This document shows positions 1 to 4,991 of a DNA stretch of 10,285 nt, piece by piece; the first letter of the stretch is position 1, and every line of letters starts with the position of its first letter. Below the pieces are notes generated by a model that worked only from the letters and a program-made list of their open reading frames with translations, had not been told where the DNA came from and searched no databases. The DNA comes from an uncultured Asticcacaulis sp. (GTDB lineage Bacteria; Pseudomonadota; Alphaproteobacteria; Caulobacterales; Caulobacteraceae), in the NCBI GenBank assembly GCA_946480525.1, contig CAMLLA010000120.1:1-10285 (forward strand). Direction: 5' to 3'. The translations under genes and the position numbers were made by a program.

Positions 1-783
1 CTTCAGGTCGTGTGTGAAATCCGTCTCGGAAAACGCCTTGATGCAATCGTAATGGGCCTTGGCGCCGCCCATCATGCCCTGCCGCCACCAGTTGTCGATC
101 AGGCCCTGGCTGACCTGGGCGCCCGGACGGTTGAAGCCGTAGAAGGGGCCGGACGGGATATCACGGAAGAACTGGGCGCGATTGGCAACCAGGGCGGCAC
201 GGAAGCCATCGAAGACCTCGATCGGCAAACCGCCCGGATTGGCCGGCGTCTTGAGCATGATCGGGGGGACAGCGCCGATCAGCACGGCCTTGGCGACGCG
301 GCCGGGCTTGGCGCGCGCGACGTAGTGGGCGACTTCCCCGCCGCCTGTCGAGTGACCGACGTGGAAGGCGTTCTTCAGGTCCAGGGCGTCGGTAAGGGTG
401 GCGACATCAGCCGCGTAGGTGTCCATCTCGTTGCCGCTGTCGGTCTGGGTCGACCGGCCGTGACCGCGGCGATCATGCGCGATGACGCGATAGCCCTTCA
501 GCAGGAAGAACATCATCTGCGCATCCCAGTCGTCGGCGCTCAGCGGCCAGCCATGGTGGAAAACGACAGGCTGGGCGTTCTTCGGACCCCAATCCTTGTA
601 GAAGATCTGCACGCCGTCCCGTGTGGTCACGAAACCGCTTTCGGCGCGAGACGCGGCAGCACCGGCGGTCGTCTTGCCCGTCTTCGATGCGGCTTCGGCA
701 GTACCGACCAGCGACGCGGCGGCGGCAAGGCCGAGACCGGCGGTCAGTGCGTTGCGGCGGGTGGCTTGAAATAACGGGCTCAT
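1..783 (-). CDS. Tat-exported alpha/beta hydrolase, non-haem chloroperoxidase/perhydrolase type (3' end cut off)
   Basis: The reading frame starts at the ATG complementary to 781-783 and is still open at base 1 after 261 codons, so the C-terminus lies outside the window. The N-terminus has a twin-arginine signal (TRRNAL at residues 8-13, then a hydrophobic Ala/Leu/Gly stretch to about 32), which suggests Tat export of a folded enzyme to the periplasm. The mature part has alpha/beta-hydrolase hallmarks: an oxyanion-hole HHGWP near residues 76-80, HDRRGHGRS at 103-111, and the nucleophile elbow GHSTGGG with Ser145. This combination is typical of the non-haem chloroperoxidase/arylesterase family, which makes peracids from carboxylic acids and peroxide and also hydrolyses esters. 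The catalytic Asp and His should lie beyond the window edge. An AAGGAG ribosome binding site (complement of 789-794) supports the start. The gene is divergent from a MarR/OhrR-like regulator and probably controlled by it. The true substrate is unknown. Confidence 0.9.
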   Translation of the reverse strand, partial: MSPLFQATRRNALTAGLGLAAAASLVGTAEAASKTGKTTAGAAASRAESGFVTTRDGVQIFYKDWGPKNAQPVVFHHGWPLSADDWDAQMMFFLLKGYRVIAHDRRGHGRSTQTDSGNEMDTYAADVATLTDALDLKNAFHVGHSTGGGEVAHYVARAKPGRVAKAVLIGAVPPIMLKTPANPGGLPIEVFDGFRAALVANRAQFFRDIPSGPFYGFNRPGAQVSQGLIDNWWRQGMMGGAKAHYDCIKAFSETDFTHDLK

Positions 784-788
784 GATCG

Positions 789-794
789 CTCCTT
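789..794 (-). promoter_or_regulatory. Ribosome binding site of the alpha/beta hydrolase
   Basis: The minus strand reads AAGGAG five bases before the hydrolase ATG. It is the strongest Shine-Dalgarno sequence in the left half of the window and fixes the start at 783. It contrasts with the divergent regulator gene, which has none. Confidence 0.7.
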
Positions 795-801
795 ATATAG
801 A

Positions 802-827
802 GGTCGCGATAATTATTATCGCGATAA
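802..827. promoter_or_regulatory. Paired TATCGCGATA-type operator at the hydrolase promoter
   Basis: Positions 816-827 form a perfect 12-bp palindrome, TTATCGCGATAA. A second copy of the same 10-mer with two mismatches lies at 802-811, so the centres are 15 bp apart. Seen another way, 804-824 is a perfect 10+1+10 inverted repeat. A -10-like TATAGT for the minus strand sits at 827-832, so the operator would cover the predicted transcription start of the hydrolase. The likely ligand is the adjacent MarR-family protein acting as a repressor. The symmetry is visible in the sequence; the binding protein is inferred. Confidence 0.65.
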
Positions 828-832
828 CTATA
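827..832 (-). promoter_or_regulatory. Possible -10 element for the hydrolase gene
   Basis: The minus strand reads TATAGT, which would start transcription near 820, within the operator. No convincing -35 is visible, so this is tentative. Confidence 0.35.
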
Positions 833-874
833 TGCGCTCTAAACCCGTCGCGCCCTCTTGTCCATCATTTTATT

Positions 875-899
875 TATCGCGATATCATTTTTCGTGATA
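875..899. promoter_or_regulatory. Second paired TATCGCGATA-type operator at the regulator promoter
   Basis: Positions 875-884 are a perfect 10-bp palindrome, TATCGCGATA. A copy with two mismatches (TTTCGTGATA) lies at 890-899, again with centres 15 bp apart. The pair overlaps the predicted -35 and -10 regions of the MarR-family gene, as expected for negative autoregulation. Confidence 0.6.
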
Positions 900-903
900 T
901 ATA
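898..903 (+). promoter_or_regulatory. Candidate -10 element of the MarR-family gene, leaderless spacing
   Basis: TATATA ends six bases before the ATG at 910, so the expected transcription start coincides with the A of the start codon. No Shine-Dalgarno sequence is visible upstream and no good -35 is seen. The leaderless transcript is an inference from spacing. Confidence 0.4.
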
Positions 904-909
904 GATCCA

Positions 910-1341
910 ATGACAGCGACACGCCCTTTGGATCAACAGATCTGCTTCACCCTGTATGCCACCAGCATGGCCATCACCCGAGCTTACAAGCCATTGCTGG
1001 ATGAGCTGGGGCTCACCTATCCGCAATATCTGGTGCTGAGCGTGCTCGGAGAGGGCGGCTCCATGGCGGTTGGCGGTATCGCCGCGCGGCTGGACCTGGA
1101 GCCGAGCACGATAACACCCTTGGTCAAGCGCCTCGAAGCCGCGGGCCTTGTCGAGAAGCGGCGAGGGGTAGACGACGAACGCAAGGTCGATGTGACCATG
1201 ACGGACGCCGGCCACGCCCTGCTGGAGCGCTCGGTCTGTCTCGGCGACCTGCTGCTGGAGCGGTCCGGGACAGATGGCAAGACGCTGCAAGGCCTGAACA
1301 CACAACTTCAGGCCTTGCGGGCGGAGATCATCAAGGAATAG
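910..1341 (+). CDS. OhrR-like MarR-family organic-peroxide-sensing regulator
   Basis: This 143-residue protein is a winged-helix MarR regulator of the OhrR branch. It has the N-terminal ICFTLYATSMAITRAYKPLLDELGLTYPQY-type segment, with Cys12, Tyr26 and Tyr37 spaced exactly like the peroxidatic Cys22 and the partner Tyr36 and Tyr47 of Xanthomonas OhrR. The recognition helix region is around residues 52-75, and the wing, ending in DDERKV, is at 84-93. OhrR proteins repress target genes until organic hydroperoxide oxidises the cysteine. By the same offset, the position of the Xanthomonas resolving Cys127 is Glu117 here; the only other cysteine is Cys110, so the oxidation chemistry may differ. 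The usual partner, Ohr peroxidase, is not next door; a perhydrolase-type enzyme is divergent instead. The ATG at 910 has no Shine-Dalgarno sequence but fits leaderless initiation. Family assignment is firm; the inducer is inferred. Confidence 0.88.
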   Translation: MTATRPLDQQICFTLYATSMAITRAYKPLLDELGLTYPQYLVLSVLGEGGSMAVGGIAARLDLEPSTITPLVKRLEAAGLVEKRRGVDDERKVDVTMTDAGHALLERSVCLGDLLLERSGTDGKTLQGLNTQLQALRAEIIKE

Positions 1342-1358
1342 TCCGCCGTACTTTTAGA

Positions 1359-1402
1359 GCGATATCCCAAAAAGTGTGCAGCGGTTTTTGGCTAAATATC
1401 GC
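1359..1402. repeat. Intergenic hairpin module 1
   Basis: GCGATAT (1359-1365) pairs with ATATCGC (1396-1402), and CCAAAAA (1367-1373) pairs with TTTTTGG (1385-1391), giving a two-part stem with a short internal loop and an 11-base apical loop. It lies just after the regulator stop codon. The form resembles one half of the mosaic intergenic repeats known from other alphaproteobacteria (RIME-like). Family membership is inferred. Confidence 0.5.
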
Positions 1403-1416
1403 GACAAAACAAAAAA

Positions 1417-1459
1417 CTAGAGCATGATGGCGGTTTGATCTAAACCCATCATGCTCTAG
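1417..1459. repeat. Intergenic hairpin module 2, perfect 14-bp stem; possible bidirectional terminator
   Basis: CTAGAGCATGATGG (1417-1430) is exactly complementary to 1446-1459, and GTTT/AAAC (1433-1436 and 1442-1445) extends the stem inside a two-base bulge. It lies between the convergent OhrR-like and lactonase-like genes, ending three bases inside the lactonase stop region. An A-rich run (1406-1416) precedes it, so on the minus strand the stem is followed by a T-rich run, as in an intrinsic terminator for the minus-strand gene. The AGAGCATGAT arm resembles widespread alphaproteobacterial intergenic repeats. Confidence 0.6.
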
Positions 1460-2286
1460 CGCGCGCTTTTCGGAAACGCAGGAAGGCGTGCGATATCAGC
1501 GGGTTCGTGCTGTACGATCAAGGTTGCCTTGAGCTCTGTCGCTATGGCTTGCAGGCGCTCCATGGACGCTAACGTGTCCGCGCGGTCGGCATTGAAGGTT
1601 GGCACACCGCGATGGGCCCATTGTTCCGCGAAGTGAACGACGTCGCCCGACAACAGCACTGCGCCGGTTTTCGGCAAACGCACCAGAAGCGCCGTTTCGC
1701 CAGGCGTATGACCGGGCGCCGCCAGCACGACCACGCTGCCGTCGCCAAAGACGTCGCGGTCGCCCGTCACCGTCTCGGTCTTCGCCTTGCCGTCCAGCCA
1801 CGGCTTGAGCGGTGCGGGATCGACTGCGAACGGCAGGGGATTGCTTTTCAGGGCAGCAAAGTCGGCGGCGCCGATCAGCAAGGTTGCCCTGGGGAAGCTC
1901 GAAGCCTGCCCCGTATGGTCGAAGTGGTTATGGCTGATGCCGAGATATTTGATCTGGTCGGGCTTGACGCTGATCTGCGCCAGTTGCGTCGGCAGATCAA
2001 TCTTCAGCGTCGGACCGAACGCCGCCGAAGGATCGACGCTTGCGCCAAGCAGACCGGCCGGCAGGCCCGAATCCCACAGCATATAGTCCTGGCCATGGCG
2101 GATCAGATAGCAGCTGTCGGTCAGGGTGCGTGTCTGGCCGGCATAGGCGAAGTTGTCGGAAAAGACGCTGAGATCGCGGACGGTAATCTGGCCGCAGTCG
2201 AGCCGCCACAGTTCGGTGTCAGCGGCGTGAACGGGCGCGGCGAAGGCGGCGGAAAGCGCGAGGAGGGCGGTAGCAAGCGGTTTCAT
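1456..2286 (-). CDS. Exported AHL-lactonase-like metallo-beta-lactamase-fold hydrolase
   Basis: The 276-residue product begins with a Sec signal peptide (residues 1-21, cleavage after APVHA). It carries the metal-binding motif of the metallo-beta-lactamase fold: HNHFDH at 119-124 (His119, His121, Asp123, His124), His193 in PGHTPGE, Asp215 in SGDVVH, and His260 in QHEP. This layout matches the N-acyl-homoserine lactonase family (AiiA/AttM-like), dinuclear zinc enzymes that open lactone rings and can quench quorum signals. The start at 2286 was chosen because it precedes the signal peptide and has a GGGAG ribosome binding site; the open frame further upstream is not needed. Export means it would act on extracellular or periplasmic lactones or related esters. 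It is divergent from an AraC-family regulator, a likely controller. The substrate is not proven; other hydrolases share these motifs. Confidence 0.88.
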   Translation of the reverse strand: MKPLATALLALSAAFAAPVHAADTELWRLDCGQITVRDLSVFSDNFAYAGQTRTLTDSCYLIRHGQDYMLWDSGLPAGLLGASVDPSAAFGPTLKIDLPTQLAQISVKPDQIKYLGISHNHFDHTGQASSFPRATLLIGAADFAALKSNPLPFAVDPAPLKPWLDGKAKTETVTGDRDVFGDGSVVVLAAPGHTPGETALLVRLPKTGAVLLSGDVVHFAEQWAHRGVPTFNADRADTLASMERLQAIATELKATLIVQHEPADIARLPAFPKSAR

Positions 2287-2406
2287 GAGGTGTCTCCCGA
2301 ATGAGATGCCGGACTTAGCCCTCATAAAGTCATGCATCGGGCCGGGTTTGACGCGGGATGCGCCCGAAACGCTCACGCTGAGCTTTTTTGTGTGTCGCAG
2401 GCGGTC

Positions 2407-2412
2407 TACAAT
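2407..2412 (+). promoter_or_regulatory. Candidate -10 element of the AraC-family gene, leaderless spacing
   Basis: TACAAT, a five-of-six match to TATAAT, ends six bases before the ATG at 2419, placing the expected transcription start on the A of the start codon. A T-run at 2384-2389 is the only possible -35 at 17-bp spacing. No ribosome binding site precedes the ATG. Confidence 0.45.
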
Positions 2413-2418
2413 GCCGCC

Positions 2419-3261
2419 ATGGACACGCAGTCTTTCGAACTCAACCCAACCCGGCATTTTGTCAACCGCCTTCAGGCGCTGCTGCCGTCGGCGCGTTCGG
2501 GCTTTAATAGCCACGCGCGCCACCTGTTCAGCTATTGCTCGCTCGATCGCGAACGCATTGCTTCGGTCCGCATGAAGCATCCGTCGATCCTCGTTGTCCT
2601 GCAGGGGTGCAAGGAAGTCTGGGTTGGCGAGCGGATGCAGGCCTTCGGGCCGGGCACGGTCTTCGTGCTGCCGCCGAACCTGGACCTGGAGGTCGTCAAC
2701 ATCCCTGGCGAAGACGGGCCGTGCCTCTACGAAGCCATGATCATGGAGGTGCCGGCCTTGCCCGCCGGCATCGCGCCGCTGGCGGCCAGCACAAACCCGG
2801 TGCTTGATTTCCGCGTAACACCCGGCAGCGACCTGATGGAAGCCCTTGTCCACGCCGCAACGGCGATTGCAGATCACGGACAGAGCGAGGCGCTGAAAGG
2901 CTTACGCCTGGCCGAGGTGCTGACCCTGATGCGGCCACACCCGGCGGCGCGCTGCTTGTTCCATGTCGGACTGGCCGACCAGGTCGCATGGTTGATCGCC
3001 AGCCAGCCCGCGCGCGACTGGACCGTAGCAACTGTGGCCGAACGGCTTGGCCTTGGCGCCTCGACATTGCGGCGTCAACTGGCGACGGCTGGGACGTCGT
3101 TCCGGGCGATCGTGGCGCGCGAACGCCTGCGCATCGGCCGCGACGCCATCCAGTCGGGCGCCCTGAGCGTCGTCGCAGCCGAGGCTGCGGGCTATTCTTC
3201 TCGCTCGCACTTCGCGCGGCAGTATAAGGAACATTTCGGCACCACGCCGACGGGGCGCTAA
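2419..3261 (+). CDS. AraC-family transcriptional regulator
   Basis: The 280-residue protein has an N-terminal cupin-like sensing domain of the AraC_N type (about residues 25-175, with HPSILVVLQGCKEVWVGE at 54-71 and FGPGTVFVLPP at 76-86). The C-terminal AraC DNA-binding domain contains two helix-turn-helix units: WTVATVAERLGLGASTLRRQL (201-221) and the second around 248-272, ending in the family signature AAGYSSRSHFARQYKEHFGTTP. I chose the ATG at 2419 because the cupin domain follows directly and a TACAAT box is placed for leaderless initiation; an in-frame ATG at 2332 would add 29 residues of unremarkable sequence. It is divergent from the exported lactonase-like gene across 132 bases, so control of that gene is a reasonable guess. 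Its stop codon overlaps that of the Lrp-type gene. The ligand is unknown. Confidence 0.88.
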   Translation: MDTQSFELNPTRHFVNRLQALLPSARSGFNSHARHLFSYCSLDRERIASVRMKHPSILVVLQGCKEVWVGERMQAFGPGTVFVLPPNLDLEVVNIPGEDGPCLYEAMIMEVPALPAGIAPLAASTNPVLDFRVTPGSDLMEALVHAATAIADHGQSEALKGLRLAEVLTLMRPHPAARCLFHVGLADQVAWLIASQPARDWTVATVAERLGLGASTLRRQLATAGTSFRAIVARERLRIGRDAIQSGALSVVAAEAAGYSSRSHFARQYKEHFGTTPTGR

Positions 3262-3740
3262 CGCATCAACTGCGCCCGCGACGGATCAAACCCGACCACC
3301 TCACGAATAACGATCATTGTGCGGAACGACTGCACGCCATGGTCCGTTGTCAGTTCGCGCTGACAGAAGCGCTCGTACTCCGCCATCGAATCGACCGCCA
3401 GGGTCAGCAGGAAGTCGGTCTCGCCGGTCACGTCCCACGCCCCCTGGATTTCCGGCGACCGCGTCATGGCGCGTTTGAAAGCGTCGGTTACTGCGCGCTC
3501 CTGACTCTTCATGGTGATGAGGGCGTGTATCTGGATCTTTGGCTCGATGCGCGTCGGATCGACCATGGCGACGTCCGCGACGATCACCCCTTCGGCCCGC
3601 AGCCGGCGCAATCGGCGCAGCACTGCCGATTCGGACAGGCCCACGGCTTCGGCCGTCACCCGCGCTGGTTCCAGATTGTTGCGGCGGGCACGCTCGAGCA
3701 GCTTGTAATCGAAATCGTCGAGCGTGACGAAATTCGTCAT
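3258..3740 (-). CDS. Lrp/AsnC-family transcriptional regulator
   Basis: This 160-residue protein has the two standard parts of the family: an N-terminal helix-turn-helix (LDDFDYKLLERARRNN, then VTAEAVGLSESAVLRRLRRLRAEGVI to about residue 53) and a C-terminal RAM ligand-binding domain (about 68-150) with the conserved TGETDFLLTL at 105-114. Such proteins sense amino acids and regulate their transport or metabolism. The ATG at 3740 gives the normal family length and has an AGGAT ribosome binding site; an upstream in-frame ATG at 3800 would add 20 atypical residues and run over most of the divergent promoter region. It is divergent from an RhtA-like amino-acid exporter, a common arrangement in which the regulator switches on efflux when its ligand accumulates. 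A possible -10 (TAAATG, complement of 3772-3777) lies in an imperfect inverted repeat, consistent with autoregulation. Confidence 0.9.
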   Translation of the reverse strand: MTNFVTLDDFDYKLLERARRNNLEPARVTAEAVGLSESAVLRRLRRLRAEGVIVADVAMVDPTRIEPKIQIHALITMKSQERAVTDAFKRAMTRSPEIQGAWDVTGETDFLLTLAVDSMAEYERFCQRELTTDHGVQSFRTMIVIREVVGFDPSRAQLMR

Positions 3741-3765
3741 TATGTATATCCTGATGCCGTTTTCA

Positions 3766-3789
3766 GGCGTACATTTAGCCAAAATCGCC
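3766..3789. promoter_or_regulatory. Possible operator between the lrp-like and rhtA-like genes
   Basis: GGCG (3766-3769) and CGCC (3786-3789) flank an AT-rich centre containing ATTT/AAAT, giving an imperfect inverted repeat with a three-base bulge. It lies in the 84-base divergent gap and overlaps a candidate -10 of the regulator. Lrp-family sites are often degenerate palindromes with AT-rich centres, so the role is plausible but unproven. Confidence 0.3.
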
Positions 3790-3810
3790 GGGAAACGCAA
3801 ACGACATCCA

Positions 3811-3818
3811 GCTATAAC
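3811..3818 (+). promoter_or_regulatory. -10 element of the rhtA-like gene, leaderless spacing
   Basis: GCTATAAC matches the Caulobacter housekeeping -10 consensus GCTANAWC at every position. Its core hexamer (3813-3818) ends six bases before the ATG at 3825, so transcription should start at the A of the start codon. The -35 region is weak, which fits a promoter that needs an activator such as the divergent Lrp-type protein. Confidence 0.5.
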
Positions 3819-3824
3819 AGCGAA

Positions 3825-4727
3825 ATGAGCCAGATGTCCGTATACAATATCCGATACCCCGTCCTCACCCGTGCAGCGCCCTATGTTGCCGTTGTCTTAG
3901 CCATGATCTCGTTCAGCATCGGCGCCTCGTTCGCCAAGACGCTGTTCCCGGTCATCGGTGCGCCGGCGACGACCGCCTATCGGGTCGGCCTGGCGGCTTT
4001 GCTGCTGGTTGCCATCTGGCGGCCATGGCGGTTCAAACTGACGCGCAAGTCATTAGGCACCATGTTGCTGTACGGCCTGTCGGTCGCCGGCATGAACCTC
4101 TTGTTCTTCATGTCGCTGGAGCGCCTGCCGATCGGTCCGGCGCTCGCCATCGAGTTCACCGGGCCTCTGGCCCTGGCGCTAATGCACGCGCGCAAACCTG
4201 TCCATTTCCTGTGTGTCGGCCTGGCCGTCGTCGGCATCCTGCTGCTTCTGCCGTTGGGCGAGCAGGCGCGCAACCTCGATCCGATCGGCATGCTCCTGGC
4301 GGCCGTCGCCGGTGTCTTCTGGGCATTATATATCGTCTTTGGCCGCAAGCTGGCCGGCGTCCACCCGGGGGCATCGGTTTCGATCGGCATGGTTATCGCC
4401 GCCATCATCATCGTGCCGATTGGTGTCGCCAATGCCGGTGCCGCCATGTTCAACCCGGCCTTCATCCTGCCGGCACTGGCGCTGGCCCTGTTGTCGAGCG
4501 CCATCCCGTACACGCTGGAAATGTTTGCCCTGCGGCACATGCCCGAACGGACATTCGGCGTCATGATCAGCGCTGACCCGGCCGTCGGCGCATTGGCGGG
4601 CTTGGTCATCGTTCACGAGCACCTGTCGGGTCAACAGTGGCTCGCCATCCTGGCGGTTGTGGCTGCGGCTGCTGGCGCCGTCGCTACGACCAAGAAGGAA
4701 GAGGCGCAGACCCTGCCGGCGGAATAA
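3825..4727 (+). CDS. rhtA: RhtA-like threonine/homoserine exporter (EamA/DMT family)
   Basis: The 300-residue product is a ten-helix drug/metabolite transporter with two EamA repeats. Hydrophobic segments begin at about residue 20 and recur to about 288. Several stretches agree closely with what I recall of E. coli RhtA: IGASFAKTLFPVIGAPATTAYR (32-53), GPALAIEFTGPLALAL (104-119), LLPLGEQ (141-147), IPYTLEMFAL (227-236) and RTFGVMISADPAVGALAG (242-259). RhtA exports threonine and homoserine across the inner membrane. The ATG at 3825 starts just ahead of the first helix and coincides with the predicted transcription start; an ATG at 3834 is an alternative, and the long open frame upstream is antisense to the regulator. 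The divergent Lrp-type gene probably controls it. Family membership is strong; the exact substrate range is inferred. Confidence 0.88.
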   Translation: MSQMSVYNIRYPVLTRAAPYVAVVLAMISFSIGASFAKTLFPVIGAPATTAYRVGLAALLLVAIWRPWRFKLTRKSLGTMLLYGLSVAGMNLLFFMSLERLPIGPALAIEFTGPLALALMHARKPVHFLCVGLAVVGILLLLPLGEQARNLDPIGMLLAAVAGVFWALYIVFGRKLAGVHPGASVSIGMVIAAIIIVPIGVANAGAAMFNPAFILPALALALLSSAIPYTLEMFALRHMPERTFGVMISADPAVGALAGLVIVHEHLSGQQWLAILAVVAAAAGAVATTKKEEAQTLPAE

Positions 4728-4738
4728 ACTTACCTTAT

Positions 4739-4763
4739 ACCTCCCTGGCTTTGCCGGGGAGGT
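4739..4763. repeat. GC-rich hairpin, REP-like; possible terminator of the rhtA-like gene
   Basis: ACCTCCCTGGC (4739-4749) pairs with GCCGGGGAGGT (4753-4763) through one G-T wobble, around a three-base TTT loop. It begins 11 bases after the exporter stop codon. No T-run follows, so it is not a classic intrinsic terminator. A related hairpin lies at 4935-4954, which suggests a dispersed palindromic repeat family. Confidence 0.5.
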
Positions 4764-4774
4764 CGGGTGAGCAA

Positions 4775-4789
4775 GAGCGAATTGCGCTC
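4775..4789. repeat. Small inverted repeat
   Basis: GAGCG (4775-4779) and CGCTC (4785-4789) flank AATTG. It follows the previous hairpin closely and may belong to the same composite element. Confidence 0.3.
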
Positions 4790-4812
4790 GCCGCGCAAGG
4801 ACCCGAAGGGGC

Positions 4813-4888
4813 GTGGTGGTGGGGTTTCTTACTTGCTTATTCGCGGCCGTCGACAGGGCTTAAGTAAAGCAAGAAACCCCACCACCAC
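4813..4888. repeat. Perfect 18-bp inverted repeat with 40-base spacer
   Basis: Positions 4813-4830 (GTGGTGGTGGGGTTTCTT) are exactly complementary to 4871-4888. The 40-base spacer holds weaker complementary bits, for example TACTT at 4830-4834 with AAGTA at 4862-4866. No gene overlaps it. It lies in the 263-base gap between the convergent exporter and ABC-F genes. It could be a cruciform or RNA hairpin, a REP-type element, or the trace of a small non-autonomous element. I see no flanking target-site duplication. Confidence 0.65.
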
Positions 4889-4934
4889 ATCTCACTCGCC
4901 ACTGCTTTCGCAATGTCTTGTTCGTGCGGTCCCC

Positions 4935-4954
4935 CTCCCCAGCGAGCTGGGGAG
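4935..4954. repeat. GC-rich hairpin, REP-like
   Basis: CTCCCCAGC (4935-4943) and GCTGGGGAG (4946-4954) form a perfect nine-base stem around GA. It resembles the hairpin at 4739-4763 and sits about 36 bases downstream of the ABC-F stop codon on that gene's strand. Confidence 0.5.
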
Positions 4955-4974
4955 ATATAGAAATTACGGACACG

Positions 4975-4991
4975 AGCGCCGACTGGGCGCT
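4975..4991 (-). other. Short hairpin at the ABC-F stop codon
   Basis: AGCGCC (4975-4980) pairs with GGCGCT (4986-4991) around five bases, ending in the ABC-F stop codon. On the minus strand no T-run follows, so a terminator role is only possible. Confidence 0.3.

Noticed and set aside
10..774. 254-codon open frame on the plus strand
   Set aside because: It is antisense to the alpha/beta hydrolase, has no recognisable domain and no ribosome binding site. High GC content creates such shadows.
2287..2877. Long N-terminal extension of the lactonase-like frame
   Set aside because: It runs antisense through the AraC gene and precedes a clear signal peptide with its own ribosome binding site at 2286, so the extension is not coding.
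3339..3824. Upstream extension of the exporter frame
   Set aside because: It is antisense to the Lrp-type regulator. The conserved transporter sequence and the -10 element support a start at 3825.
1..4727. Genomic island or defence-system cassette
   Set aside because: The genes are common metabolic or regulatory types, with no integrase, tRNA, direct repeats or marked base-composition shift outside promoters.
4728..4990. Toxin-antitoxin or small RNA gene in the largest gap
   Set aside because: No promoter, ribosome binding site or credible short frame was found; the content is better described as inverted repeats.
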